The notes under the pieces: model-generated
Told to the model about the DNA's origin: nothing
Seen by the model: only the letters and a program-made list of their open reading frames with translations
Database searches by the model: none
Assembly: GCA_963732375.1 (NCBI GenBank)
Contig: CAVSZE010000003.1
Location: forward strand, 1-64,000
Direction of reading: 5' to 3'
Source of the DNA: RPQJ01 sp963732375
GTDB lineage: Bacteria > Pseudomonadota > Gammaproteobacteria > Steroidobacterales > Steroidobacteraceae
DNA length: 64,000 nucleotides
Part shown: piece by piece, positions 1 through 7,299 of the stretch
Layout: each line of letters begins with the position of its first letter
Position numbering within the stretch: position 1 is the stretch's first letter
Made by a program: the position numbers and the translations under genes

Positions 1-5
1 GAAGT

Positions 6-81
6 TGGTGGGCCGTGGAGGACTCGAACCTCCGACCTACTGATTAAGAGTCAGCAGCTCTACCAACTGAGCTAACGGCCC
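6..81 (-). tRNA. tRNA-Lys (anticodon CUU)
   Basis: Cloverleaf on the minus strand. The anticodon loop reads CTCTTAA, so the anticodon is CUU and it decodes AAG. Acceptor GGGCCGT pairs with ACGGCCC, the T arm is GGAGGTTCGAGTCCTCC, and the 3' CCA is encoded (6-8). It is the last gene of a Pro-Arg-His-Lys cluster transcribed leftwards. Confidence 0.95.
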
Positions 82-93
82 AACCTGAAAACC

Positions 94-170
94 TGGGGTG
101 GACGATGGGGCTCGAACCCACGACCGCCGGGACCACAACCCGGAGCTCTGCCAACTGAGCTACGTCCACC
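94..170 (-). tRNA. tRNA-His (anticodon GUG)
   Basis: Cloverleaf on the minus strand with loop TTGTGGT, anticodon GUG. The extra 5' G (position 170) faces the C discriminator (97), the G-1:C73 identity pair of tRNA-His. The 3' CCA is encoded (94-96). Third gene of the cluster. Confidence 0.95.
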
Positions 171-196
171 ATCGTCCAGCGGAAATTCCCCAAGCG

Positions 197-273
197 TGGC
201 GCGCCCGGCAGGACTCGAACCTGCGACCCTCGGCTTAGAAGGCCGATGCTCTATCCAGCTGAGCTACGGGCGC
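197..273 (-). tRNA. tRNA-Arg (anticodon UCU)
   Basis: Cloverleaf on the minus strand. The loop CTTCTAA gives anticodon UCU, which reads AGA/AGG, codons that are rare in this GC-rich DNA. Acceptor GCGCCCG pairs with CGGGCGC, and the CCA is encoded (197-199). Second gene of the cluster. Confidence 0.95.
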
Positions 274-296
274 ATCGTCCGAGACCGCGGTCCGGT

Positions 297-373
297 TGGT
301 CGGGGCAGAGGGATTCGAACCCCCGACCCTCTGCTCCCAAAGCAGATGCGCTACCAGACTGCGCCATGCCCCG
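297..373 (-). tRNA. tRNA-Pro (anticodon UGG)
   Basis: Cloverleaf on the minus strand. The loop TTTGGGA gives anticodon UGG. Acceptor CGGGGCA pairs with TGCCCCG, and the CCA is encoded (297-299). First gene of the cluster, about 60 nt downstream of the predicted transcription start. Confidence 0.95.
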
Positions 374-442
374 CCCTGCACCGACTCGTGGTCGCCGCCT
401 GAGCGCGATCCACCGCCGGATCGTGCCTTCACGGGAGGGCGA

Positions 443-471
443 ATCATACGGACGGCGAACCCGAGCGTCAA
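443..471 (-). promoter_or_regulatory. Sigma-70 promoter of the tRNA cluster
   Basis: On the minus strand a -35 TTGACG (466-471) and a -10 TATGAT (443-448) are separated by exactly 17 bp, close to the sigma-70 consensus. A GC-rich discriminator follows, as is usual for stringently controlled stable-RNA promoters (inference). It is placed to drive the Pro-Arg-His-Lys tRNAs. Confidence 0.75.
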
Positions 472-548
472 TTTCGCGAGCACCGGGCCTCGTGGCCCGC
501 TCCAGCGTCATGCCAGAATGCGCGCCCCGGCAGCGAGGAAACAGGCGA

Positions 549-1400
549 ATGGCTGGCAGAATCATCGACGGCAAGGCCATCGCAGCGGACATCCGTCGCG
601 AGGTTCGCGCGGAAAGCGACCGGCTCGCCGCGTCGGGCAAGCGCCGGCCCGGGCTCGCAGTGGTGCTGGTGGGCGACGACCCGGCCTCGCACGTCTACGT
701 TCGCAACAAGCGTGCGGCCTGCGAGGAATGCGGCTTCGTGTCGGTTAGCCACGACCTGCCGCACTCCGCCACGCAGACCGAGCTGCTGACGCTGATCCAG
801 CGCCTGAACTCCGACCCTTCGATCGACGGCGTCCTGGTGCAGGTGCCGCTGCCCGACCACATCGACGAGCACGCGGTGATCGAGGCGATTGCGCCCGACA
901 AGGACGTGGATGGATTCCATCCTTACAACGTGGGCCGCCTTGCGCTGCGCAATCCACTGATGCGGCCCTGCACGCCTTACGGCGTCGTCAGGATGCTCGA
1001 CCGCTGCGGGCTCTCGACCAAGGGCCTGCATGCGGTGGTGGTCGGCGCATCGAACCTGGTCGGGCGCCCGATGGCGCTGGAGCTGCTGCTCGACGGCGCG
1101 ACGGTCACCGTCTGTCACCGCTTCACTCCTAACCTGAAAGATCACGTGGAACGCGCGGACCTGTTGGTGGTGGCGGTCGGCAAGCCGGGGATCGTGCCCG
1201 GCGAGTGGGTGAAGCCGGGGGCGATCGTCGTTGACGTGGGCATCAACCGCCTGCCGAACGGCAAGCTCGTGGGCGACGTCGACTTCGAAGCGGCGCGCGA
1301 GCGCGCCGGCTGGATCACGCCGGTGCCCGGCGGCGTTGGCCCGATGACGGTCGCGATCCTGATGAAGAACACGCTGGAATCGGCGCTCCAGCGGCTGTAG
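549..1400 (+). CDS. folD: Bifunctional methylene-THF dehydrogenase / methenyl-THF cyclohydrolase FolD
   Basis: FolD interconverts 5,10-methylene- and 10-formyl-tetrahydrofolate in the cytoplasm using NADP+. The 283-residue product has the family's usual length and signatures: YVRNKRAACEECG with the catalytic Lys region, VQVPLPDHIDE in the N-terminal domain, and the NADP-binding region GASNLVGRPMALELL followed by the C-terminal TPVPGGVGPMTVAIL. The ATG at 549 was chosen because it follows GAGGAA (535-540) and begins MAGRIIDGKAIA. The same frame stays open upstream through the tRNA genes, but that part is not coding. It is transcribed alone and faces cysS across the perfect palindrome at 1411-1460. 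Confidence 0.95.
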   Translation: MAGRIIDGKAIAADIRREVRAESDRLAASGKRRPGLAVVLVGDDPASHVYVRNKRAACEECGFVSVSHDLPHSATQTELLTLIQRLNSDPSIDGVLVQVPLPDHIDEHAVIEAIAPDKDVDGFHPYNVGRLALRNPLMRPCTPYGVVRMLDRCGLSTKGLHAVVVGASNLVGRPMALELLLDGATVTVCHRFTPNLKDHVERADLLVVAVGKPGIVPGEWVKPGAIVVDVGINRLPNGKLVGDVDFEAARERAGWITPVPGGVGPMTVAILMKNTLESALQRL

Positions 1401-1410
1401 GGGACAGCTG

Positions 1411-1460
1411 TAGGGGACATTCTCCTTTTTCCCGCGATGGAAAAAGGAGAATGTCCCCTA
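1411..1460. repeat. Perfect 22-bp palindrome, GGGGACATTCTCC repeat family
   Basis: A 22-bp arm (1411-1432, beginning TAGGGGACATTCTCC) and its exact reverse complement (1439-1460) flank a 6-nt loop. It lies between the convergent ends of folD (1400) and cysS (1469). On both strands the stem contains a T-run, so the RNA could act as a two-way terminator. The same arm recurs at 21773-21867. Such palindromes resemble REP sequences mobilised by RAYT-type TnpA proteins, an inference from form; no rayt gene is in the window. Confidence 0.85.
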
Positions 1461-1468
1461 CTTCTCCG

Positions 1469-2932
1469 CTACTTTCCGCGGCGCCAGAGGGTCTTGCCGC
1501 CGGGCTGGTCCTCGAGCAGCACGCCCGCCGCGGCCAGCAGGTCGCGTATGCGATCGGACTCCTTGAAGTCCCTGCCCTTGCGCGCAGCGACTCGCTCCGC
1601 GATCAGGCGCTCGATGTCGGAATCCGACAGGCCGCTGGCTTCGGCCGTGGCCCCGGCACCTTCCACCGTCGCGACTCCCTCGTCAGGGCCGGCACCCGCG
1701 GCCGCGCGGCGTGGTTGCTTGCGCAGGAAGGTCTCCGGATCCTGGCCGAGCAGCCCGATGCGTGATCCGAGCGCGCGAAGCTCCGCCGCAGCGAGCGCGG
1801 CGGACTCCGTGCGTCCCGCGGCTTTCGCGGAGTTCACGACTCGTGCCAGCGACTGCAGTTCGGCAATCGCCTCCGGCGTGTTGAAGTCGTCGTCCATTGC
1901 CGCCACGAAGCGCTCGGTCGCTGCGGTCGCGGGCGCATCCGCAAGGGCCACGACGCCCCGCAGCGCGAGGTAGAGCCGCTCGAGCGCCGCGTCGGACTGC
2001 GCCAGGCTGTCCGACGAGTAATTGATCGGGCCACGGTAGTGGCTCGCCATCATCAGGTAGCGCACGACCTCCGGATCGCGCACCCATTCGAGCACCTCGC
2101 GCACGGTGAAGAAGTTGCCGAGCGACTTCGACATCTTCTCGTCATCCACGCGCACGAAGCCGTTGTGCATCCACAGGTTCACGAACTTCGAATCGCAGGC
2201 CGCGCAGGTCTGCGCGATCTCGTTCTCGTGGTGCGGGAACTTGAGGTCCATCCCGCCGCCGTGGATATCGAAGTGCGCGCCGAGCAGGTCCACCGACATC
2301 GCCGAGCACTCGATGTGCCAGCCCGGACGCCCCGCCCCCCAGGGCGACACCCACGAGGGTTCACCGGGCTTCGCCGCCTTCCACAGCACGAAGTCGAGCG
2401 GGTCGCGCTTGGACTCGTCCACGTCAATGCGCGCGCCAGCGCGCAGGTCCGCGAGCCGCTTGCCCGAGAGCTGCCCGTACGGCGCGAAGCTCGACACGGA
2501 GTAATACACGTCGCCATTGGCGGCCGCGTAAGCGTAGCCCTTCTCGACCAGCGTCCCGATCATCGCAATGATCTGCGGCAGGTACTCGGTCGCGCGTGGC
2601 TCGTGGTCCGCGCGCGCCACGCCGAGCGCCTCGCAGTCCTCGTGGTAGGCGCGGATGAACCGCTCGGTTAGCGCGGTCATCGGCTCGCCGTTCTGCGCAG
2701 CGCGCTGGATGATCTTGTCGTCGATGTCGGTGATGTTGCGCACGAACGTGACGCGATAGCCAGACGCCGCAAGATGCCGTCGCGCGACGTCGAATGCGAT
2801 CAGCATGCGGGCGTGGCCGAGATGGCAGTAGTCGTAGACCGTCATGCCGCACACGTACATGCGGACTTCGCCCGGCACGATCGGCGCAAACGTTTCCTTG
2901 CGGCCGGTCAGCGAATTGTGGATCTGCAGCAT
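1469..2932 (-). CDS. cysS: Cysteinyl-tRNA synthetase
   Basis: Class I synthetase that charges tRNA-Cys. The 487-residue product carries the zinc-binding Cys in MYVCGMTVYD, the HIGH-equivalent CHLGHARM, the Cys-recognition segment HIECSAMS plus HHENEIAQ, and the KMSKS loop DDEKMSKSLGN. The chosen ATG at 2932 gives the standard start MLQIHNSLTGRKE; the frame is open further upstream but that extension overlaps gltX. It follows gltX by 28 nt, so the two synthetases probably form an operon. A Pro/Ala-rich stretch near residues 395-420, before the C-terminal helix, is longer than in compact homologues. Confidence 0.95.
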   Translation of the reverse strand: MLQIHNSLTGRKETFAPIVPGEVRMYVCGMTVYDYCHLGHARMLIAFDVARRHLAASGYRVTFVRNITDIDDKIIQRAAQNGEPMTALTERFIRAYHEDCEALGVARADHEPRATEYLPQIIAMIGTLVEKGYAYAAANGDVYYSVSSFAPYGQLSGKRLADLRAGARIDVDESKRDPLDFVLWKAAKPGEPSWVSPWGAGRPGWHIECSAMSVDLLGAHFDIHGGGMDLKFPHHENEIAQTCAACDSKFVNLWMHNGFVRVDDEKMSKSLGNFFTVREVLEWVRDPEVVRYLMMASHYRGPINYSSDSLAQSDAALERLYLALRGVVALADAPATAATERFVAAMDDDFNTPEAIAELQSLARVVNSAKAAGRTESAALAAAELRALGSRIGLLGQDPETFLRKQPRRAAAGAGPDEGVATVEGAGATAEASGLSDSDIERLIAERVAARKGRDFKESDRIRDLLAAAGVLLEDQPGGKTLWRRGK

Positions 2933-2960
2933 CGCCCAGTGTCTCCGGAATCCCGTTTCA

Positions 2961-4388
2961 TCACGCCTGCGAACCGGCCCGCCGCGCAGCGTCGGCGAGC
3001 ATCGCGGCAACGACATCGCGCCCCATCAGCTCGGCGAGCGGCGCAAGCTCAGGGCCATGGGTCATGCCGGTCAGCGCCGAACGCAGCGGCATATACAGCG
3101 CTGCGCCCTTGCGGCCGGTGGCGGCCCCGACCGTGCGCGTCCAGGCCTTGAAATCTCCCGCATTGGCCTTCCACTCGCCAAGGGCCCTGGCGAAAAATTC
3201 GCCACCGGCTTCGACGATTGCGGCTGCCGCCGCCGGTTCGAACTGCCGCGGTGCGCCGCAGGCAACCGCCGCCAGAGGCTCGGCATCGACTGGGAACAGC
3301 AGGTTGCCGCGCACCACCGAGACGAATTCCGCCCGGCGCGCCGTATCGCCGAACCCGTCCAGCCTCGTGCCCAGCCAGTCAACCAGTTCCGGGACGCTGG
3401 CATGCGTCACCGCCTCGCGCTGCCAATGCCTGAGCTGTGCTTCGTCAAAATGAGCCGCCGAGCGGCCGACGCGGCCGAGGTCGAAATGCGACGGCATCGC
3501 GCCGGCCTCCAGCCAGGCATCGGTGCCACAGGTGTGGCCGAGCCGCAGCAGGTAGTTCCTGACCGCGCCCGGCAGGTACCCCTGTTCGCGCAAGTCGTGC
3601 AGCCCGGCCGAACCGTCCCGCTTCGAAAGGGGCGCTCCCGAGGAACCGAGCACCAGCGGCAGGTGTCCGTAACGCGGCACCGGCAAGCCGAGTGCATCGA
3701 GCAACAGGATCTGGCGCGGCGTGTTGGCCAGGTGATCGTCGCCACGCAGCACCAGCGTGACGTCCATCGCGGCGTCGTCGACCGCATTGCCGAGGAAGAA
3801 CGCAGCCGATCCGTCCGCGCGGCTCACGACGAAATCCCCGATGTCGTCGGTCGCGAAGCTCTGCGTCCCGTGGATCAGGTCGTCGAACTCGACCACTCGT
3901 CCCGGCGGGACCCGGAAGCGCATGGCATGTGCCATGCCCGCGGCGACGCGCCTCTCGACCTCGCCTGCAGTGAGCGACGCGCAGGTGCCCGCGTAGCGCG
4001 GCGGACGACCGCCGGCAACCTGAGTGCGACGCGACAGTGACAGCTCCTCGGGCGTGCAGAAGCACGGGTAGGCCATGCCCGCCGCACCCAGCCGCGCGAT
4101 CGCGTCGGAATGCTGTGCACCGCGCTCACTCTGCCGGTACGGACCGTGTGGGCCGCCAATGCCGGGGCCCTCGTCCCAATCGACACCGAGCCAGCGGAGA
4201 TCGTCCAGCAGCCGATCGAGATGGCGCTGCTCGCTGCGCTCGGCATCGGTGTCTTCGATGCGCAGCACCATGCGCCCGCCGCTCGACCGCGCGGCCAGGT
4301 GGTTGAAAAGCGCAGTCCGGGCATTGCCGACGTGCAGGCTGCCCGTCGGGCTCGGCGCGAATCGCGTGGTATGGGGCGCGGTCGACAT
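2961..4388 (-). CDS. gltX: Glutamyl-tRNA synthetase
   Basis: Class I synthetase that charges tRNA with glutamate. The 475-residue product begins at the ATG of MSTAPHTTRFAPSPTG (4388). It shows the HIGH-equivalent HVGNARTALFN, the zinc-type CFC...C arrangement after residue 110, and the KMSKS-equivalent LSKRDGS. Being full length, it is not the truncated GluQ paralogue. Whether it also misacylates tRNA-Gln cannot be read from the sequence, and neither glnS nor gatCAB is in the window. It is divergent from lpxH and is followed 28 nt later by cysS. Confidence 0.93.
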   Translation of the reverse strand: MSTAPHTTRFAPSPTGSLHVGNARTALFNHLAARSSGGRMVLRIEDTDAERSEQRHLDRLLDDLRWLGVDWDEGPGIGGPHGPYRQSERGAQHSDAIARLGAAGMAYPCFCTPEELSLSRRTQVAGGRPPRYAGTCASLTAGEVERRVAAGMAHAMRFRVPPGRVVEFDDLIHGTQSFATDDIGDFVVSRADGSAAFFLGNAVDDAAMDVTLVLRGDDHLANTPRQILLLDALGLPVPRYGHLPLVLGSSGAPLSKRDGSAGLHDLREQGYLPGAVRNYLLRLGHTCGTDAWLEAGAMPSHFDLGRVGRSAAHFDEAQLRHWQREAVTHASVPELVDWLGTRLDGFGDTARRAEFVSVVRGNLLFPVDAEPLAAVACGAPRQFEPAAAAAIVEAGGEFFARALGEWKANAGDFKAWTRTVGAATGRKGAALYMPLRSALTGMTHGPELAPLAELMGRDVVAAMLADAARRAGSQA

Positions 4389-4505
4389 GGCCGCGCATCT
4401 TACCGGATCGCAGGCCCGCGGCCGCGGCCCCGGCCCCAGCGCCGGCCGACGCTTGTCCGTGCTGGCAGGCGCGCGTCCATACGCCGTACCATCCATCGAC
4501 GCCTG

Positions 4506-5240
4506 ATGCCGGTTACCGTGACGACACTCTTCATATCCGACCTGCACCTCGACCCCGAGTCGCCCGAGATTGCGCGGCAGTTCGTGGCTTTCCTGGATGG
4601 CGAGGCGCGCGCCGCCGACGCGCTCTACGTGCTCGGGGACCTGTTCGAGGTCTGGCTGGGCGACGACGACCCCGATCCGGCCGCGCGGGACATCGTCGCG
4701 GCGCTAAGGCGGCTGACGGATTCCGGCGTGCCCTGCTTCGTGATGCACGGCAATCGCGATTTCCTGATCGGCCGGCGCTTCTGCGAGGAGACCGGCACCC
4801 GGCTGATCGAAGATGGCACCATCATCGAGGTGCAGGCCGAGCGCGTGCTGTTGATGCACGGCGACCTGCTCTGCACCGACGACACCAGCTACCAGCGACT
4901 GCGGCGCATCGTGCGCAACCCGATCGTGAAATGGACGCTGGCGCATCTCAGCCTCGCGCGGCGGCGCGCGCTGGCGCGGAAAATGCGCGAAGGCAGCCGC
5001 ATGCACACCGGCGCGACGGCGCCCGAGATCATGGACGTGAACGCCCGGGCGGTCGCCGAGATGTTTCGCGAGAGTGGCGTCGCGACGATGATCCACGGCC
5101 ACACCCACCGCCCGGCGGTGCACGAACATGTCGTGGACGGCGAACAGGTACGCCGCATCGTGCTCGGTGACTGGCACACGCAGGGCAGCGTGCTCGCGTG
5201 GTCGCCGGAAAGCTTCCAGCTGCGCTCGCTGCCGCGCTGA
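4506..5240 (+). CDS. lpxH: UDP-2,3-diacylglucosamine diphosphatase LpxH
   Basis: Peripheral membrane metallophosphoesterase that converts UDP-2,3-diacylglucosamine to lipid X in lipid A biosynthesis, so the organism makes an LPS-type outer membrane. The 244-residue product has the calcineurin-like metal motifs in order: SDLHL, GDLFEVWLGDD, GNRDFLIG, MHGDLLC and HGHTHRP, which together supply the binuclear Mn site. The ATG at 4506 gives MPVTVTTLFISDLHL; an in-frame GTG at 4518 giving MTTLFISDLHL is an equally plausible start and is closer to typical LpxH N-termini. The gene is single, divergent from gltX across 117 bp, and ends before a hairpin repeat. Confidence 0.93.
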   Translation: MPVTVTTLFISDLHLDPESPEIARQFVAFLDGEARAADALYVLGDLFEVWLGDDDPDPAARDIVAALRRLTDSGVPCFVMHGNRDFLIGRRFCEETGTRLIEDGTIIEVQAERVLLMHGDLLCTDDTSYQRLRRIVRNPIVKWTLAHLSLARRRALARKMREGSRMHTGATAPEIMDVNARAVAEMFRESGVATMIHGHTHRPAVHEHVVDGEQVRRIVLGDWHTQGSVLAWSPESFQLRSLPR

Positions 5241-5296
5241 CGCGCTGGCGCGCGCCGCGGCACCAGTCGCCTGTGGTGGGGCGACGTCCGTCGGGT

Positions 5297-5373
5297 GGGG
5301 ATGCCTGGTGCCGGGGCGTCGCGCGCGAGCCCCCATGGATGGGTTTACGGCGTCCCCGGCAGCAGGCATTCCC
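5297..5373. repeat. Hairpin-enclosed core repeat, copy 1 (short form)
   Basis: The core GGGGCGTCGC...ACGGCGTCCCC (5313-5357) lies between a left arm (5297-5316, GGGGATGCCTGGTGCC then GGGG) and a right arm (5354-5373) that are reverse complements at 18 of 20 positions. Compared with the other five copies this one lacks 16 bp, precisely the inner GC-rich hairpin. It occupies the 214-bp gap between the convergent ends of lpxH and miaE; nothing else is recognisable in that gap. Confidence 0.8.
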
Positions 5374-5454
5374 GCGCGGCGGACAAGCCAACAGCGCGCC
5401 TATCCCCATCGGGCGCGTCGCTGCAAATGCGCAGGGTTGCCAGCAACCGGTGAA

Positions 5455-6045
5455 TTACGCCGGCGTCCCCGAGTGAAACCGGAACTGCGGATCCGGCGAG
5501 GTCGCGAGCTCCGCCTCCACCACCGCGAGCTGCTCGAGCCGCGACGCCGCGTCCGGCCCGCGCTTGTCGGCCAGCCTCAGGTAAAGCCCCGCGTGCCGCG
5601 ACTCGGCCGCGGCCAGCGATGCGTAGAACTCCGCCAGCGGCGCGGGCAGCCGCTCGATCAGCCCGACGAATCGCTCGTGCGAACGCGCTTCGATCAGCGC
5701 CCCGCAGAGCAGCAGGTCCACGCGGCGCCCAGGCTCGTCCCGCCGCAGCGCGCGCCGCAGGCCATCTGCGTATCGCGACGGGGATAGTCGTCGGAACTCG
5801 ACACCGAGCTGGGTGATCTTCTGCTGTACCAGCTCGAAATGCCTCAGTTCCTCGCGCGCGAGCCGTGACATCCGGTCGGCAAGCTCGAAGTCTTCGGGGT
5901 AGGCGAACATGATCGAGAGCGCGGTCGAGGCCGCTTTCTTCTCGCAGTTGGCGTGGTCGATCAGCAGTTCGTCCACGTGCCCGACAGCGGCCTCGAACCA
6001 CGCCGGGTCGGTCGGCGCGCCGAGCAGGTCGCCGGGCACGGCCAT
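5455..6045 (-). CDS. miaE: tRNA-(ms2io6A37) hydroxylase MiaE
   Basis: Non-haem diiron monooxygenase that hydroxylates the isopentenyl chain of 2-methylthio-N6-isopentenyladenosine at tRNA position 37, using O2. The 196-residue product has the ferritin-like four-helix ligand pattern: DHANCEKKAAS, LAREELRHFE (ExxH), ALIEARSHERF and AAESRHAGLY (ExxH). The ATG at 6045 shares one base with the stop codon of the upstream kinase (TGATG), which suggests translational coupling. It is the last gene of the fimV-to-miaE run. Its presence implies miaA and miaB elsewhere and an oxygen-using lifestyle. Confidence 0.92.
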   Translation of the reverse strand: MAVPGDLLGAPTDPAWFEAAVGHVDELLIDHANCEKKAASTALSIMFAYPEDFELADRMSRLAREELRHFELVQQKITQLGVEFRRLSPSRYADGLRRALRRDEPGRRVDLLLCGALIEARSHERFVGLIERLPAPLAEFYASLAAAESRHAGLYLRLADKRGPDAASRLEQLAVVEAELATSPDPQFRFHSGTPA

Positions 6046-7283
6046 CAGGCCGCCGCCAGGCCGAGCAGCTCGTCCACGCGCGCGATGATCTCGGCGGCCG
6101 AGGCCGGCCGGTCCGCCGCCCGCTTCGCAAGCAGCGCGTCGTGCAGCGGCTGCAGGTGGGCAACCGCCGGCGGCAGCTGCGGCAGCGGCTCATTGGCATG
6201 CATGTAGATCACCGCGAGCGGCGACTCGGCACAAAACGGCTTCACGCCGGTGAGCATCTCGTGCAGGACGACGCCGAGGCTGTAGAGGTCACTGCGCCCA
6301 TCGAGCATGAGTCCGTGCCCCTGCTCCGGACTCATGTAGTGCGGCGTGCCGAAAATCGCGCCGTGGCCGGTGATGTCGCTCTCCAGGTCCAGCTGTCGCG
6401 CCAGCCCGAAGTCTATGAACGCGACGCTGCCGTCGCCGCGCAGCAGCACGTTGCCGGGCTTCACGTCCCGGTGCAGCACGCCGATGTCGTGCAGGGCGCC
6501 TAGCGCGGCTGCGAGCTGGCGCACGTACACGAGCGCGTCGCGCCATGGCAGCGGCCCGCGCATCCGCGAACGCAGGTCGCCGCCGGGGAAGTACTCCATC
6601 GCCAGGTAAACGTGGTCGTCGGCCACGCCCAGGTCGTGGATACGCGCGATGTTCGGGTGATCGAGGCGGGCGGCGAGGTCGAACTCGCGCAGGAACCGGT
6701 CGAATGTCGTCGTGCCCTCCACCGCGTCCGGAACCTGCCGGAACACCTTGAGGACACGCGCCTCGCCGGTGCCTTCGACCTTCGCCAGGAAGACGCTCGA
6801 CGAGCCACCGACGGCGATCCGGCGGACGCAGCGATAGCCGCGGATCCGCACCGAACCGAAGCGGTCGGGTGGTGGCGGCTCGAGCGCGGCTCGCGACGTA
6901 TCCGCCAGCACGTTGTGCCGCTCGGCGAGCGCCTCGCGCAGCGCCGAGGCGAACTGATCGTGATCGAACTCGAGCCGGGCCAGCACCCGCGAGGCGCCGG
7001 CGCGCATTCCACGCTCGTCACCCTGCGGGGCGAAATACACGATCGGCGGAAACCCGGCGCGATCGCTCAGGTCCTCGAGCCACTCGAGTCCGCGACCCTC
7101 ATGCACCTCGTGGTCGAGCAGCACCACGTCGTATGCAGATCCCCGAAACGATGCCTGCAGCCGGCCGCGCTTGGCGGGCTCGTACTCGGCCGGAAGCGCG
7201 TCGCGCCACTCGAGCGTGACATGGTGGGCGAGCAGCTGCCGGTAGTCGGGCCGATCGCTGACGATGAGCGCCCTGACCGTCAT
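6045..7283 (-). CDS. Response-regulator-like / eukaryotic-type Ser-Thr protein kinase fusion
   Basis: The 412-residue protein has two parts. Residues about 1-120 resemble a receiver domain (MTVRALIVSDRPDYRQLL, then VVLLDHEVHEG with a possible phospho-acceptor Asp), but the conserved Thr is replaced by Ala in VYFAPQGD and the usual Lys is missing, so normal phosphotransfer is doubtful. Residues about 145-405 form a complete Hanks-type kinase: glycine loop AVGGSSSVFLA, Lys in RVLKVF, catalytic HRDVKPGN, DFG in IDFGLAR, and APE-region MSPEQGHG. No membrane segment is seen. The ATG at 7283 lies 16 nt after purF, and the stop overlaps miaE. The substrate is unknown; the operon context with purF and miaE is unusual. 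Confidence 0.88.
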   Translation of the reverse strand: MTVRALIVSDRPDYRQLLAHHVTLEWRDALPAEYEPAKRGRLQASFRGSAYDVVLLDHEVHEGRGLEWLEDLSDRAGFPPIVYFAPQGDERGMRAGASRVLARLEFDHDQFASALREALAERHNVLADTSRAALEPPPPDRFGSVRIRGYRCVRRIAVGGSSSVFLAKVEGTGEARVLKVFRQVPDAVEGTTTFDRFLREFDLAARLDHPNIARIHDLGVADDHVYLAMEYFPGGDLRSRMRGPLPWRDALVYVRQLAAALGALHDIGVLHRDVKPGNVLLRGDGSVAFIDFGLARQLDLESDITGHGAIFGTPHYMSPEQGHGLMLDGRSDLYSLGVVLHEMLTGVKPFCAESPLAVIYMHANEPLPQLPPAVAHLQPLHDALLAKRAADRPASAAEIIARVDELLGLAAA

Positions 7284-7299
7284 TCCACCGATCGGCCGT

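Noticed and set aside
246..548. Upstream extension of the folD frame through two tRNA genes
   Set aside because: The region encodes tRNA-Arg and tRNA-Pro on the other strand; the conserved FolD N-terminus and a GAGGAA ribosome site place the start at 549.
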